64,000 nucleotides of DNA. Origin: Aquarana catesbeiana. Lineage: Eukaryota; Chordata; Amphibia; Anura; Ranidae. Below are positions 11,968-24,099 of this stretch, piece by piece. The stretch spans positions 354,358,250 through 354,422,249 of the forward strand of contig NC_133328.1 in assembly GCF_042186555.1 (NCBI RefSeq), read 5' to 3'. How positions within the stretch are numbered: position 1 is the stretch's first letter; each line of letters starts with the position of its first letter. Made by a program: the position numbers and the translations under genes. The notes beneath the pieces were generated by a model. That model worked only from the letters and a program-made list of their open reading frames with translations, was not told the origin of the DNA and did not search any database.

Positions 11968-13280
11968 TATTCACAGAGCTACTTCCTCTCCCATGGCTTA
12001 CTGCACTTATTGAGCATTTTAACTTACCTGGACTTTTTAACCCTTCATTTTGGTACTTAACTTTTAGCAGGCTCTAAGTTACCCTCAGCTACTGGACTAT
12101 ACCACCAGGAGTCCCTTACATCCACCCAAATGTATTACTGCACCTCCCGACACTTGTCTCTCTCTAACCACCACTAACCCCCCCCCCATTTTTGCTTACA
12201 GTATGTCAGTGTAGGCAACTTCTATTGGAAAATACTCACAGAAAAATGGAGATGCCAATATTTATATTTCTCTTATTATTATACAAGTTTGTAAGTATAT
12301 GTCTGTTTTTGGCTTTTATTTGTATTCCTGTAATGCTGTAAGGGCAACTATGCATTTTGTTTAGTCTGCTCCAATCAGGGGTATTTGGTGTCACTGACAC
12401 TGATAGTTAGTAATTATAAGAAGAAGCTGTGCATAAGCATCTCGCATCAAACATGAAAGTGCATATGTAACCTTTGGTTAAAAATTTGATATACGCGGCA
12501 ATTAATTTTCTATTTAACCATTTTAAGACTGCTTTGCAGCATTTTGGATGGATATTTGCAACACAGCTCTGCTCTGAAGAGGATAGTATATATATGTATA
12601 GGAAGCAGAGATAAGGAAGATGTGATGTTGAGCAGGAAATTAAGTATAAGTATAAGAAATGGTGACATAAATGATAAGGAAATTGCACTGCTATACTCAT
12701 AGACAGTAGTGTCAGACAGCAATGAAAGCATTACTGTGATGTTGAGATGTAAATAGAATCCTCTGTTAGAACAGATTGCATAGAGTAATGTTGCTACCCT
12801 GTATAACTTCACAAAACTAACGATCAATATCTACATTTAAACATTTTGGTTGCATTGTATATAATCAATGTAATTTGGGGATCAATGTCATTTGAGCTAA
12901 TGATTGTCCAACAAAGTGCCTGGCTACAATATTCAGGATGCCACTATGTTGCTAAGCAGTGGATGTTAAATGTATAGAATGATTTGCCAGATCTGTGACA
13001 GAATTTGTAGCTCTAAAGGCTCAGGGTGGCTGGGGGAGTTATTGAGTTCAATGGTGTCCCACCACAACCATGAGCTGATCACCCAGTTTGCAGTTGCGGC
13101 GTGGCTGCACAATGTAAAATTGCCATTTGGAAATGCAAAAATAAAAGTAAAAAATATTTAAAAAATAGGCATTCAGGAAGTGGCAGTAGCGCCTCCTTAA
13201 TGCTGTCCAGCTGCTGCTATACCTCGCTGTGAAAGTGACCCACTGCAGATTACTTTTTAGAGGACAGTAAGAAGTAGACA
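11968..13280. other. A/T-rich region without recognised features
   Basis: Contains a C-run (12179-12187) and A/T-rich sequence. Short frames here have no recognisable domains. The right end may hold decayed LINE sequence continuing from the neighbouring ORF1. Confidence 0.4.
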
Positions 13281-13589
13281 ATTATGTATAATGGAGTCAA
13301 TACATGTCTGGGAGCCATCATAGTAAGAGTGCGTCCCAATAGAGTCTTGACAGGGAATATGCTGGACCAACATGCCGATCACAGCTCATCTTTGAGAAAT
13401 TGTCATGAAAAGCCCAAGTCAATACCAGAAAAAGGATATATCACCAGGATACCACAGGCTGTGAAACAGTGGGCCGCAATTATTTCTAGTGAAGTCCAGA
13501 AATTCTTGTGGAAAGCAGAAGCCCCTTTCGGCCAAGAAGACACTCAGGGGAATGGTGAGCAGCTATAGAACAATGTCTGACCAGAGTGG

Positions 13590-14590
13590 CAATTAGGGCT
13601 CATGCTCTGGATGCTGCACGGGATCAGATCTTCTGTTGCATTGTGGTCTCGGGGTGGAGGGGCATGGGACCTCTGGTAACAATGACAGATCTAGCCAGTC
13701 CAGTATGGGAACCTCTAAAACATCCAGGAGGGCAAAGAAGGCAGGCAGCTGCTCCGGGGAGCATGAAGTATAAGGATCATCACCTTTACTGGCCAGGAGA
13801 TGAAAGGGATGATCCCAGCGGTAGGTACTCACCAGAGCTCCTGATCACTTCCAGAAGAGGACAGATAGTCGCTCACATCTTGAGGGTCAGGCGGAATTAA
13901 TCTGGTAACAACTTGACTGAGGCTCCATCAAAATCCACTGGGCCCCTGGACCAGGCTTGGCACATGATCCCTTCTTTCACAGTGTAAAAGTGTACCCTGG
14001 CCAGAATGTTGTGGGTGTATGGAGCATCCCCCTGCCCTCATGAACCCTGCACATTACCCGGTCCAGTTCAAGTTCTGCCATGGGTGGATTGTGCATGCAG
14101 TTCAGGATGGCAGTAACCATGGCTTTGAGGTCTCCCCCCCGGAGGTAGCCTCTGGAATGCCCCACAACCTGATGTTATTTCTGTGGCTGCAGTTCTTCCT
14201 GTTGTCAATGAGCAGATGAATCATGGTAAGTGTGTGGTGTTGCCACTCCTGAACCTCCTTGAGTGCCACCATGCATGCTTGCAATGCGAGCATAGTGGTT
14301 TCTACCATTGAAACGCAATTATCTATAGAGTCAATCTGTTCTTTCAAGTCATGGATGTCTTTAGAAAGTGTACTTATGATTGATGCTGCCTTTTCCAAGT
14401 TGTCTTGATTGGTTGGTAGAAGAGCCAGCATGTTCCTCTAGCCTCTCTCTGGCTCCTGGTCTTCTGAAGAGGAAGCATGGGAGCCAGAGGGGGACTCAGC
14501 CCTTGCTAGCTGAGGAAACACTATGGGGGAGGCTGGGCAGCCAAGAGGATGTAGGCAGGGAGTGGAGGTTGTAGGCTGAGATTTCCCCAT
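13590..14590 (-). pseudogene. L1 ORF1 protein, near full length but broken (second LINE)
   Basis: Read leftwards from an ATG at 14590 (MGKSQPTTSTP). A coiled-coil region covers about 14431-14200 (LEKAASIISTLSKDIHDLKE). The RRM-like start NNIRLWGIPEAT lies near 14170. A C-terminal domain follows in shifted frames: VKLLPD, then RLTLKM, then PLLEVIRSSGEY and YRWDHPFHLL near 13820. Coiled coil, RRM and C-terminal domain in this order define L1 ORF1, which forms trimers on RNA. At least three frame changes and two stops are visible. Sequence left of 13590, down to about 13280, may be the linker to a lost ORF2. Confidence 0.82.
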
Positions 14591-14953
14591 TCCCTTCTGG
14601 TCCCGCTCCTGAAGGTCAAGGCAGCGCCATATTGGATCCCCAGTTAGCAACTGGGGCGGCTGGATGCCTCAGAAAGTGTGAGGCAATGTCCTGGCTCCTT
14701 TGTGCTGGAGGTGCTCCAGGGGTTTTCTCCACTTCAGGTGTATGGGATCAATGAGATTCTGTGGATGCAGAGGTGAAAGATCGCCCAGGCTGCACGGAAC
14801 TACCAAAAGACAAAGCCTCACAGCGCCACTGCCTAGCCACCACATGTCCTTTTTTTAAAAATCCCTGCCCCTTTGCACACGCAGCCTGGGATTCCTAGCC
14901 ATATAAGTGAATGGTTGTTAAGGAATCAGCGATGCCTGCATATGCTGGCATTC
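14591..14953. other. Possible 5' UTR of the broken L1
   Basis: Lies upstream of the minus-strand ORF1 start. There is no gene. The assignment rests on position only. Confidence 0.35.
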
Positions 14954-15302
14954 TTAAAGCATAGGTTCACCTTTTAGAAAAATAGTAAAATCACATTTTT
15001 TTGCAGGTAAAAAAATATGCATTTATTTTTTTTTCTTTTTGGAGCCTGTAAAGCATTGCACCAGCAATCAGAAGATTGCTGGTGCCATGCAGGTCTCCTT
15101 CAGATCTGTCAGTATATCTGTGTGCCATACATCCCGTACAGGCAGGCAGATACACTGACATGAAGAATCAATTAACTACCACGGCGCTCCAGAGCACCGT
15201 GTTAGTTCATTGAGAACTACAAGCCAACAGCCGCTAAGGATGTCAGGGCTTGTAGTTCATTCACACACAGTACCATGTTCCAAAAGGTGAACTTATCCTT
15301 TA
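14954..15302. mobile_element. TTAA-flanked MITE
   Basis: Begins TTAAAGCATAGGTTCACC and ends with the inverted GGTGAACTTATCCTTTAA. TTAA at both ends suggests piggyBac-type mobilisation. A CACCAGCAATC / GATTGCTGGTG hairpin lies at 15058-15092. No coding sequence. Confidence 0.65.
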
Positions 15303-15437
15303 ACAACCATTCACAGGGGGAAGCTGTTATGTATAACAGCAGTAGTAACATCAATTTGATACATGATGTTCACCTGCTGCTGAATGAGTAAATGATTGGG
15401 CTTTCAAATTAATAGCTAGCCCTAAACTTATCTCTAA

Positions 15438-15833
15438 AGCCGCGTACACACTAGCGGACTTTTCGATCGGACTGGTCCGACGGTCTATCCAACGGACTTT
15501 CAGCGGACTTCCGACGGACTTTCCAAACAAACGGACTTGCCTACACACGATCACACCAAAGTCCGATGGATTCGTACGTGATGATGTACGACCGGACTAA
15601 AATAAGGAAGTTGATAGCCAATAGCTACCCTAGCGTCGGTTTTCGTCCGTCGAACTAGCATACAGACGAGCCGAATTTTCGATAGGAACTGGGTCCGGCG
15701 GAGTTCGAACTTTAGATTTTCGACGGAAAAAGTCCACTGCAGGTCCGATGAAGCCCACGCATGGTTGAATTGTCCGCCGGACTCGGTCCGTCGGACCAGT
15801 CTGGTCGAAAAGTCTACTCTTGTGTATGCGGCA
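15438..15833. mobile_element. Harbinger-type MITE
   Basis: Inverted ends GCCGCGTACACAC and GTGTATGCGGC, with internal repeats of GTCCGACGGAC-type sequence. It is closely related to the MITE at 16662-17107 and has similar ends to the Harbinger elements at 32913 and 55039. Non-coding. Confidence 0.75.
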
Positions 15834-16098
15834 TTATATACACTACTTTTTTCCTTCCAAATGCTATATACTTGCTCAGTCCCTAAGAAATTGCAGCTTG
15901 TCCAAAAAGGCTATGGTGCTTAACTAAAATGTTTCCCTCCTCATTCTAATTGTTAAAAACCTTAGTTTTATTACTAGTATGTAATCTATCACACCCAAAA
16001 AAAATAAAAAAGCTGTATTTTAGCTTGCATAGAATTGAATGATGGAAGTCAGCAGAGTTTCACATCATTCACTAAGCTAAAAGAAAATTCCCTTGTAA

Positions 16099-16251
16099 GG
16101 CTGGATTCACACCTATGCATTTTTAGTGCTTTTGGCATTTTGCAGATTTGCACTACAGTACATGTTCCATAGGAAACTATGTTAATTGGACTGTAGTGCA
16201 AATCTGAAAAATACAAAAAGCACTAAAAATGCATAGGTATGAATCCAGCCT
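16099..16251. mobile_element. 153-bp palindromic MITE
   Basis: GGCTGGATTCA...TGAATCCAGCC inverted ends are flanked by TAA (16096-16098 and 16252-16254), a 3-bp TWA target duplication as used by Harbinger transposases. The two halves are near-perfect mirrors around a short centre. A second copy lies at 17111-17262. Confidence 0.8.
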
Positions 16252-16661
16252 AAAGAGAACAGATATTTGCCTTTAGAAAATTAACCCCAAAGTCCCCTCA
16301 ATCATTTTGCGCACAACACATTGGATTTATATGCTTGTAAGAATACATTATTAGAATAGAGGAAGGGTAGTGTATATTCTACCATGTAGGTTATCTATTG
16401 GTAAAGTGTTACATTTCAGTAGTATGAACAAAACAGAAATGAATTAAGTAACAGTATCTTTATTTTGCAATAAACTGTTTTTTTTTATTTTTTTTTTTAT
16501 ATTTTCCTGAATATGCCCATGTATGCAATCTGTGGATGATTATACAGTTCCTATATCATGATGGACTCTTGAATTATGTGAATCTCAAAAGGTCAGACAG
16601 ACCTAAATGAAAATATTCAGGCAAATCTCTTACATTGCATTACTGCACAAACAAGGAATTA

Positions 16662-17107
16662 TGCCGCGTACACACGGTCGGACTTTTCGTCTACAAAAGT
16701 CCAACGGACGCTGACGGACTAAAGCTGGCTGGTAATCCGATCGTGTGTGGGCTTCTCCGGACTTTCAACGGACTTTTTTAGCCTCAAATCCGACGGACTT
16801 TAGATTTGAAACATGCTTCAAATCTTTACGTCGTAAGTACGACGGACCCCGAAATCCGCTCGTCTGTGTGCTAGTCCGACGGACAAAAACCCATGCTAGG
16901 GCAGCTATTGGCTACTGGCTATGAACTTCCTTATTTTAGTCCGGTGTACGTCATCACGTACGAATCCGTCGGACTTTTGTGTGGTCGTGTGTAGGCAAGT
17001 CCGTTCGTAAGAAAGTCTGCCGCAAGTCCGCCGAAGGTACGTCGGAAGTCTGTCGGACAGGCTGTCGGACTTTTGTAGACGAAAAGTCCGACCGTGTGTA
17101 CGCGGCA
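16662..17107. mobile_element. Harbinger-type MITE with TTA target duplication
   Basis: Ends TGCCGCGTACACACGGTCGG and its inverted copy CCGACCGTGTGTACGCGGCA are flanked by TTA at 16659-16661 and 17108-17110. The interior carries further GTCGGACTTTTGT-like inverted repeats. Non-coding. Confidence 0.88.
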
Positions 17108-17110
17108 TTA

Positions 17111-17262
17111 GGCTGGATTCACACCTATGCAGTTTTAGTGCTTTTTGCATTTTGCAGATTTGCACTACAGTCCATTAAACATGGTTTCCTATGGAACACG
17201 TTTTGTAGTGCAAATCTGCAAATTGCAAAAAGCACTTAAAATGCATAGATGTGAATTCAGCC
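17111..17262. mobile_element. 152-bp palindromic MITE, second copy
   Basis: Same family as 16099-16251 (GGCTGGATTCACACC and GTGAATTCAGCC), flanked by TTA at 17108-17110 and 17263-17265. The left TTA is also the right target copy of the neighbouring Harbinger MITE. Confidence 0.8.
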
Positions 17263-17265
17263 TTA

Positions 17266-18834
17266 TGGAAGAACAACAAGTGAAAGTGGTAAGATAAGTA
17301 AAGAGAATTAAGAGAAGTAAAGACTACTGATGTAAGACTTGGAGAGTCACCTGTACATTTAGATATACTATAGTAATTAACTGCCAGATGAAAATATCAG
17401 ACCAAGAACCATAGTAGGATTTGCATTATGTGTTTGAAATATGCTGCCCTCTTAGTATTTGTTCCCTGAGAAATTAATTAGAATTTTCCCCTTCAAGTCT
17501 GCACTTGCGACTGCAATTAGAGTCATAGATACATAGTGGGAGGTTATGCCTTAAAGTGTCTGTTATTTGGAGGAGAGGTGATATTTTAATTAGTTGACTA
17601 TTTGCTCCAACTTTAACTCTTGAATGCAAAGGATCACTTATTTCAATATAGTTAAGGTAAATACTGCATTTTCATTTCTGTAAGTATGATGAATAAGTAT
17701 AATGAACTTTAGGCGATTTAACGCTGAACACAAATTTGCTTTGTTTGAATTCTGTTAATATAAATGACCCCAGAAATTCTATTTTAATTACAATTGTAAT
17801 AGTATTTCCATGAGTCCAGTAATGATATTATAGTGAAGAAAAAAAATGCAATAAAAGTTTTCATATGATGACTTTATATGTATTGAGTACAATCATTTAT
17901 ACAGACAGACATTTTAAGAAGACAATTATTTAGCTTAACAAATACATTCTATTAATATTAATAATTTATTCATGCTGCATGCCAGTAATTTGTTTGTTGT
18001 AGTTATTTGTTATATTATTTGCCCTTACATTTACAGTAATTGCACATTTTTATATGCCATCATCAACAACTATAATGAAGTCAGACTAATGCTTCTGCGA
18101 TTTCAGTGCAAATTGGCCACCTAAATGTCTTAAACGAAATGTAAATGATAATTTTTAAAAGGTAAATGTACCAGGGAATCTGGATTTCCTGCATCCTGCT
18201 AGACAGTAATGGAGGATTAGAGGAGTGATCTTGTATATCATTTACCTAAGCTCCAGCAGATAGGGGAAAGGGCAGAGCTAAGCATGGATATTATTTCATA
18301 GGACTATCAACGCTGTTAACATTCAGACAGTTGTGACAGCAGCAGGGATAAAAATGCTCCAAAATTTTGCTGCAGTTGGAGTGTTGTCACCCTATTAAAG
18401 GAAATGACGCTCCATTGGTTCTACTGACAGGAACAGTTAGCTACAAAATGCTCCAGAGGTACTTAGAAAAACAAAGAGACCCCTTTAACTCATATGGACA
18501 GCCTACATAACAAATGTGATTTTATAGTTTCACAATAGTTATACTTTAACTGGTCCTCAACCCAAATGTGATGCTCAGCTTTCTAAAGGGACTAGCAAGC
18601 TAGCTCACAGCTACTGTTGTGCTGTATCTCTGCATTCTAAATTCTTGTAAATAACAAAGCAAGGTGTTTTAAAAATCTATAATACATTTCATGTGGTTCA
18701 TGTTTTGATAAAAAGTTTATAGTTAAACTAGAAGACAGTTAAGTACTTTACTAGATTTACACTAACAGTTAATATTTCAGGACAAGCTTTCAGGGCTAAC
18801 CCTTTCTTTTAGGTCCAAGCAGTGCTGATGAACA
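17266..18834. other. A/T-rich single-copy-looking sequence
   Basis: I see no terminal repeats, conserved frames or RNA genes in this stretch of about 1.6 kb. It is one of the few parts of the window that may be unique sequence. Confidence 0.4.
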
Positions 18835-18899
18835 TACAGTGCCTTGAAAAAATATTAATACCCCTTGAAATTCTCCACATTTTGTCATATTACAACCAA

Positions 18900-19900
18900 A
18901 ATTGTAAATGTATTTTATTGGGATTTCATGTGATAGACCATAATTGTGAAGTGGAAGGAAAATGATAAATGGATTTCAGAATGTTTTACAAATAAATATC
19001 CCCCCCCCCCCCCTCGAGTCAATACTTTGTAGAACCACCTTTTGCTGCAATTACAGCTGCAAGTCTTTTTGGGTATGTTTCTACCACCTTTGCACATCTA
19101 GAGAGTTACATTTTTACCCATTCTTCTTTGCAAAATAGCTCAAGCTCTGCCAGATTGGATGGAGAACATCTGTGAACAGCAATTTTCAAGTCTTGCTACA
19201 GATTCTCAATTGGATTTAGGTCTGGACTTTGACTGGGCCATTCTAACACATGAATATGCTTTGATCCAAACCATTTCATTGTAGCTTTGGATGTATGTTT
19301 TACGGTCATTGTCCTGCTGGAAGGTGAACCTCCGCCCCAGTCTCAAGTCTTTTGCAGACTCTAACAGGTTTTCTTCTAAGATCGCCCTGTATTTGGCTCC
19401 ATCAATCTTCTCATCAACTCTGACCAGCTTCCCTGTCCCTGCTGAAGAAAAGCATCCTTACAACATGATGCTGCCACCACAATGTTTCACGGTGGGGATG
19501 GTGTGTTCAGGTTGATGCGCAGTGTTAGTTTTCCGCCAAACATATCGTTTTGCTTTTAGGCCAAAAAGTTCAATTTTGGTCTCATCTGACCAGATGTTTG
19601 TTGTGTCCCCCACATGGCTTTTTGCAAACTGCAAATGGGACTTCTTATGGCTTTCTTTCAACAATGGCTTTCTTCTTGCCACTCTTCCATAAAGGCCAGA
19701 TTTGTGGAGTGCACGACTAATAGTTGCCCTGTGGACAGATTCTCCCACCTGTGCTGTGAAGCTCTGCAGTTCCTCCAGAGTTACCATGGGCCTCTTTGCT
19801 GCTTCTCTGATTAATGCTCTCCTTGCCCAGCTTGTCAGTTTAGGCGGACGGCCATGTCTTGGTAGGTTTGCAGTTGTGCCATGCTCTTTTCATTTACAGA
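18900..19900 (-). pseudogene. Tc1 transposase (broken)
   Basis: The clearest frame (19787-19458, minus) contains the second HTH (VHRATISRALHKSGLYGRV) and the start of the catalytic domain, including the first aspartate motif IWSDETKIELFG. Downstream, in shifted frames, are a FQQDND-type second-aspartate motif near 19325 and Tc1-like C-terminal sequence to about 19080. A C-run at 19000-19013 and several stops interrupt it. The N-terminal HTH is poorly preserved. Not functional. Confidence 0.8.
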
Positions 19901-19972
19901 TGATGGATTGAACAATACTCCAAGAGATGTTCAAAGCTTGGCATTTTTTTTTTATAACTTAACCCTGCTTTA

Positions 19973-20927
19973 ACCACTTCAGCCCCTGAAGGATTTACCC
20001 TCTTCCTGACCAAGCCATTGTTTGGCGATACGGCACTGCATCGCTTCAACTGACAATTGCACGGTCATGCAACGTTGTACCCAAACAAAATGTATGTCCT
20101 TTTTTCCCATAAATAGAGCTTTCTTTTGGTGGTATTTGACCACCTCTGAGGTTTTTACTTTTTGCACTATAAACAAAAGAAGAGCGACAATTTTGAAAAA
20201 AAAAACACAATATTTTTTACTTTTGCTATAATAAATATCCCAAAATTAAAAAAAGAAAAAAAAAATCTTCATCAGTTTAGGCTGATATATATTCTTCTAC
20301 ATATTTTTGGTAAAGCAAATCGCAATAAGCATATATTGATTGGTTTGCACAAAAGTTACAGCATCTACAAAATAGTGGATAGATTTATAGCATTTTTTAT
20401 TATTTTTTTTTACTAGTAATAGCGGCAATTTGCGATTTTTATTGGGACTGCAACATTGTGGTGGACAGATCGGACACTTTTGACACATTTTTGGGACCAT
20501 TGACATTTATACAGCGATCAGTGCTATAAAAATGCACTGATTACTGTATAAATAACACTGGCAGGGAAGGAGTTAACACTAGGGTGTGATCAAGGGGTCA
20601 AATGTGTTCCCTCAGTGTGTTCTAACTGTGGGGGGATGGGACTGACTTGGGGAGGAGGCCGATTGTTGGTCTTAAATAATAGGAACAACAGATCAGTCTC
20701 CTCCCCCCTGACAGAACCTGGAATTGTGTGTTTACACACACAAATCTGCTTTCTCGCTCTGTCGGGAGCGATCGTGGCTGCCGGGCACATGCATCGGCTC
20801 CTAAGGGACTGGTGGGCATGTGCATGCGCCCACTATATCCCTTAAAGCGCCTGCCATACAGCTATGGAGATTTGCACAGGAGTGTCATTCTGCCACAGTC
20901 AATTGATGGCGGGCAGTTGGCAAGCAG
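19973..20927. mobile_element. piggyBac-type MITE inside the Tc1 element
   Basis: Starts CCACTTCAGCCCCTGAAGGA and ends GGCAGTTGGCAAGCAG, flanked on both sides by TTAA (19969-19972 and 20928-20931). The left part matches the ends of the larger elements at 21978 and 57313. The Tc1 sequence resumes exactly after the second TTAA. No transposase is present. Confidence 0.85.
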
Positions 20928-21363
20928 TTAAACTTCTTTATAACTTTGTCCCTGACTTGTCTGGTGTGTTCCTTGGCCTTTGTGATTGTGTTTGTTCACT
21001 AAGGTTCTCTAACAAACCTCTGAGGGCTTCACAGAACAGCTGTATTTATACTGAGATTAAATTACACACAAGTGGACACAGGTTGTTACTAATTAGGTGA
21101 CTTCTGAAGGCAATTGGTTCCATTAGATTTTAGTTAGGGGTATTAGAGTAAAGGGGGCTGAATACAAATGCACGTCACACTTTTCAGATATTTATTTGCA
21201 AAACATTTTGTAAGCCATTTATCATTTTCCTTCCACTTCACAATTATGCGCCACTTTGTGTTGGTATATCAAATAAAATCCCAACAAAATACATTTACAT
21301 TTTTCGTTGTTACATGACAAAATGTGGAAAATTTTGTCATGAATACTTTTTCAAGGCACTGTA

Positions 21364-21973
21364 GGTTTAGAAAAATCTATAAACCTAAATTTATTATCAC
21401 TGCTTGGCCTTAGAAGAAAGGCTTAACCTAAAAGCTTGTGCTGAAAAATGACTTGTCAGTGCCAATTAAAAAAAGTATCTTGGACAGTATTCAACTGTGT
21501 TGTTGCAAGTGCACTAATATGGATACCAGCACGATAGAAGTTATTTGGAATAAATTAAAATGTAGTAATTATAAACATTTGTCCATCCTAACATTGTTAT
21601 GATACACACACTTTTGAATAATAATGCCTTTCCTAGTTTGCATTTTCCTCCCATGGATCACTTTAAATATAATTTCTGTTGTGACTATGAGTGTAGTACA
21701 TGCTGGCTAATTTTCAGAAAACACTCCCAAAACTGGCATGGCATATTGGGCACATTTACTGTAGCACTACCCTCTCAGGGGTTGCAGATGACTGGGTTCA
21801 CCACTCCTGCACAGCCAGACAACAAGTAACTTCCACACTTTCTCAACACACTAGGAACAGTCTTTGAGCCCAATATAGTGGAGGAGCATTTTTTTTTTCA
21901 ACGGGTCGACGGCGGCAGAAGATATCATGATTGACATTGGAGCTACCACAAGAGACATTAGACATTAGACATT
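21364..21973. other. Unassigned sequence
   Basis: No recognisable gene or terminal repeats. A T-run (21890-21899) and a short GACATTAGACATTAGACATT tandem near 21954-21974 are present. Confidence 0.4.
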
Positions 21974-22442
21974 TTAACCACTTCAGCCCCGGAAGGATTT
22001 ACCCCCTTCCTGACCAGAGCACTTTTTACAATTTGGCACTGCGTCGCTTTAACTGCTAATTGCGCGGTCATGCATTGCTGTACCCAAACAAAATTTGCGT
22101 CCTTTTCTTCCCACAAATAGAGATTTCTTTTGATGGTATTTGATCACCTCTGCCGTTTTTATTTTTTGTGCTATAAACGGAAAAAGACCGAAAATTTTGA
22201 AAAAAAATGATATTTTCTACTTTTTGTTATAAAAAAAATCCAATAAACTCAATTTTAGTCATACATTTAGGCCAAAATGTATTCGGCCACATGTCTTTGG
22301 TAAAAAAAAGTCAATAAGTGTATATTTATTGGTTTGCGCAAAAGTTATAGCGTCTACAAGCTAGGGTACATTTTCTGTAATTTACACAGCTTTTAGTTTA
22401 TGACTGCCTATGTCATTTCTTGAGGTGCTAAAATGGCAGGGC

Positions 22443-23470
22443 AGTACAAAACCCCTCCAAATGACCCCATTTTGGAAAGTAGACACCCTAAGAAAATTGC
22501 TGAGAGGCATGTTGAGCTCATTGAATATTATTTTTTTGTCCCAAGTGATTGAATAATGACAAGAAAAAAAAAAAAATTACAAAAAGTTGTCACTAAATGA
22601 TATATTGCTCACACAGGCCATGGGCATATGTGGAATTGCACCCCAAAATACATTCAGCTGCTTCTCCTGAGTATGGGGATACCACATGTGTGGGACTTTT
22701 TGGGAGCCTAGCCGCGTACGGGGCCCCGAAAACCAATCACCGCCTTCAGGATTTCTAAGGGCGTAAATTTTTGATTTCACTCCTCACTACCTATCACAGT
22801 TTTGAAGGCCATAAAATAACCATATGGCACAACCCCCCCCCCCCCAAATGACCCCATTTTGGAAAGTAGACACCCCAAGCTATTTGCTGAGAGGTATGGT
22901 GAGTATTTTGCAGCTCTCATTTGTTTTTGAAAATGAAGAAAGACAAGAAAAAAACATTTTTTTTTCTTTTTTCAATTTTCAAAACTTTGTGACAAAAAGT
23001 GAGGTTTGCAAAATACTCACTATACCTCTCAGCAAATAGCTTGGGGTGCCTACTTTCCAAAATAGGGTCATTTGGGGGGGGGGGGGTTGTGCCACCTGGG
23101 CATTCCATTGCCTCCGAAACTGTGATAGGCAGTGAAGAGTGAAATCAAAAATGTACGCCCTTAGAAAGCCTGAAGGCGGTGCTTGGTTTTCGGGGTCCCG
23201 TACGCGGCTAGGCTCCCAAAAAGTCTCACACATGTGGTATCCCCGTACTCAGGAGAAGCAACAGAATGTATTTTGGGGTGTAATTTCACATATTCCCATG
23301 GCATGTTTGAGCAATATATCATTTAGTGACAACTTTGTGCAAAAAAAAAAAAAAAATGTCTCTTTCCCGCAACTTGTGTCACAATATAAAATATTCCATG
23401 GACTTGACATGCCTCTCAGCAAATAGCTTGGGGTGTCTACTTTCCAAAATGGGGTCATTTGGGGGGGGTT
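22443..23470. repeat. Large inverted subrepeat (piggyBac 3' region)
   Basis: Units of roughly 385 bp start with a CCCATTTTGGAAAGTAGACA motif (22463, 22855). They are followed by inverted copies ending in the complementary TACTTTCCAAAATGGGGTCA (about 23060 and 23450). The symmetry centre is near 22960. The arrangement would fold into a hairpin of about 0.5 kb per arm. C- or G-runs sit at each unit junction. Confidence 0.85.
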
Positions 23471-24099
23471 TTGAACTGTCCTGGCATTTTATGCACAACA
23501 TTTAGAAGCTTATGTCACACATCACCCACTCTTCTAACCACTTGAAGACAAAGCCCTTTCTGATACTTTTTGTTTACATGAAAAAATTATTTTTTTTTGC
23601 AAGAAAATTACTTTGAACCCCCAAACATTATATATATTTTTTTTAAAGCAAATGCCCTACAGATTAAAATGGTGAGTGTTTCATTTTTTTTTTTTCACAC
23701 AGTATTTGCACAGCAATTTTTCAAACACACTTTTTTAAATTTTAATGCACTAAAACACACTATATTGCCCAAATGTTTGATGAAATAAAAAAGATGATCT
23801 TAGGTCGAGTACATGTATACCAAACATGACATGCTTTAAAATTGCGCACAAACGTGCAGTGGCAACAAAATAAATACATTTTTAAAAGCCTTTAAAAGCC
23901 TTTACAGGTTACCACTTTAGATTTACAGAGGAGGTCTATTGCTAAAATTACTGCCCTCGATCTGACCTTCATGGTGATACCTCACATGCATGGTGCAATT
24001 GCTATTTACATTTGACACCAAACCAATGCTTGCGTTCGCCTTAGCGCAAGAGCAGGGGGGGACAGGGGTGCTTTTTTTTTTTTTTTTTTTTTTTTTTTG

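Larger units (their letters stand above)
18837..21361 (-). mobile_element. Tc1-type element, split by a MITE
   Basis: Inverted ends CAGTGCCTTGAAAAA and TTTTTCAAGGCACTG are flanked by TA (18835-18836 and 21362-21363). Each end has a longer inverted repeat with a CATGTGATAG-like and TTCCACTTCACAATT-like inner part. Removing the 0.96-kb insertion at 19973-20927 leaves about 1.57 kb, the usual Tc1 length. The transposase is read on the minus strand. Confidence 0.92.

Noticed and set aside
22443..23470. CRISPR-like direct repeats
   Set aside because: Units are hundreds of bases long, partly inverted and inside a eukaryotic transposon; no short repeat-spacer pattern.
24070..24098. Pol III terminator or SINE tail at the long T-run
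   Set aside because: The run is part of the piggyBac 3' UTR, with a shorter counterpart at 60150; no A/B box or RNA gene nearby.
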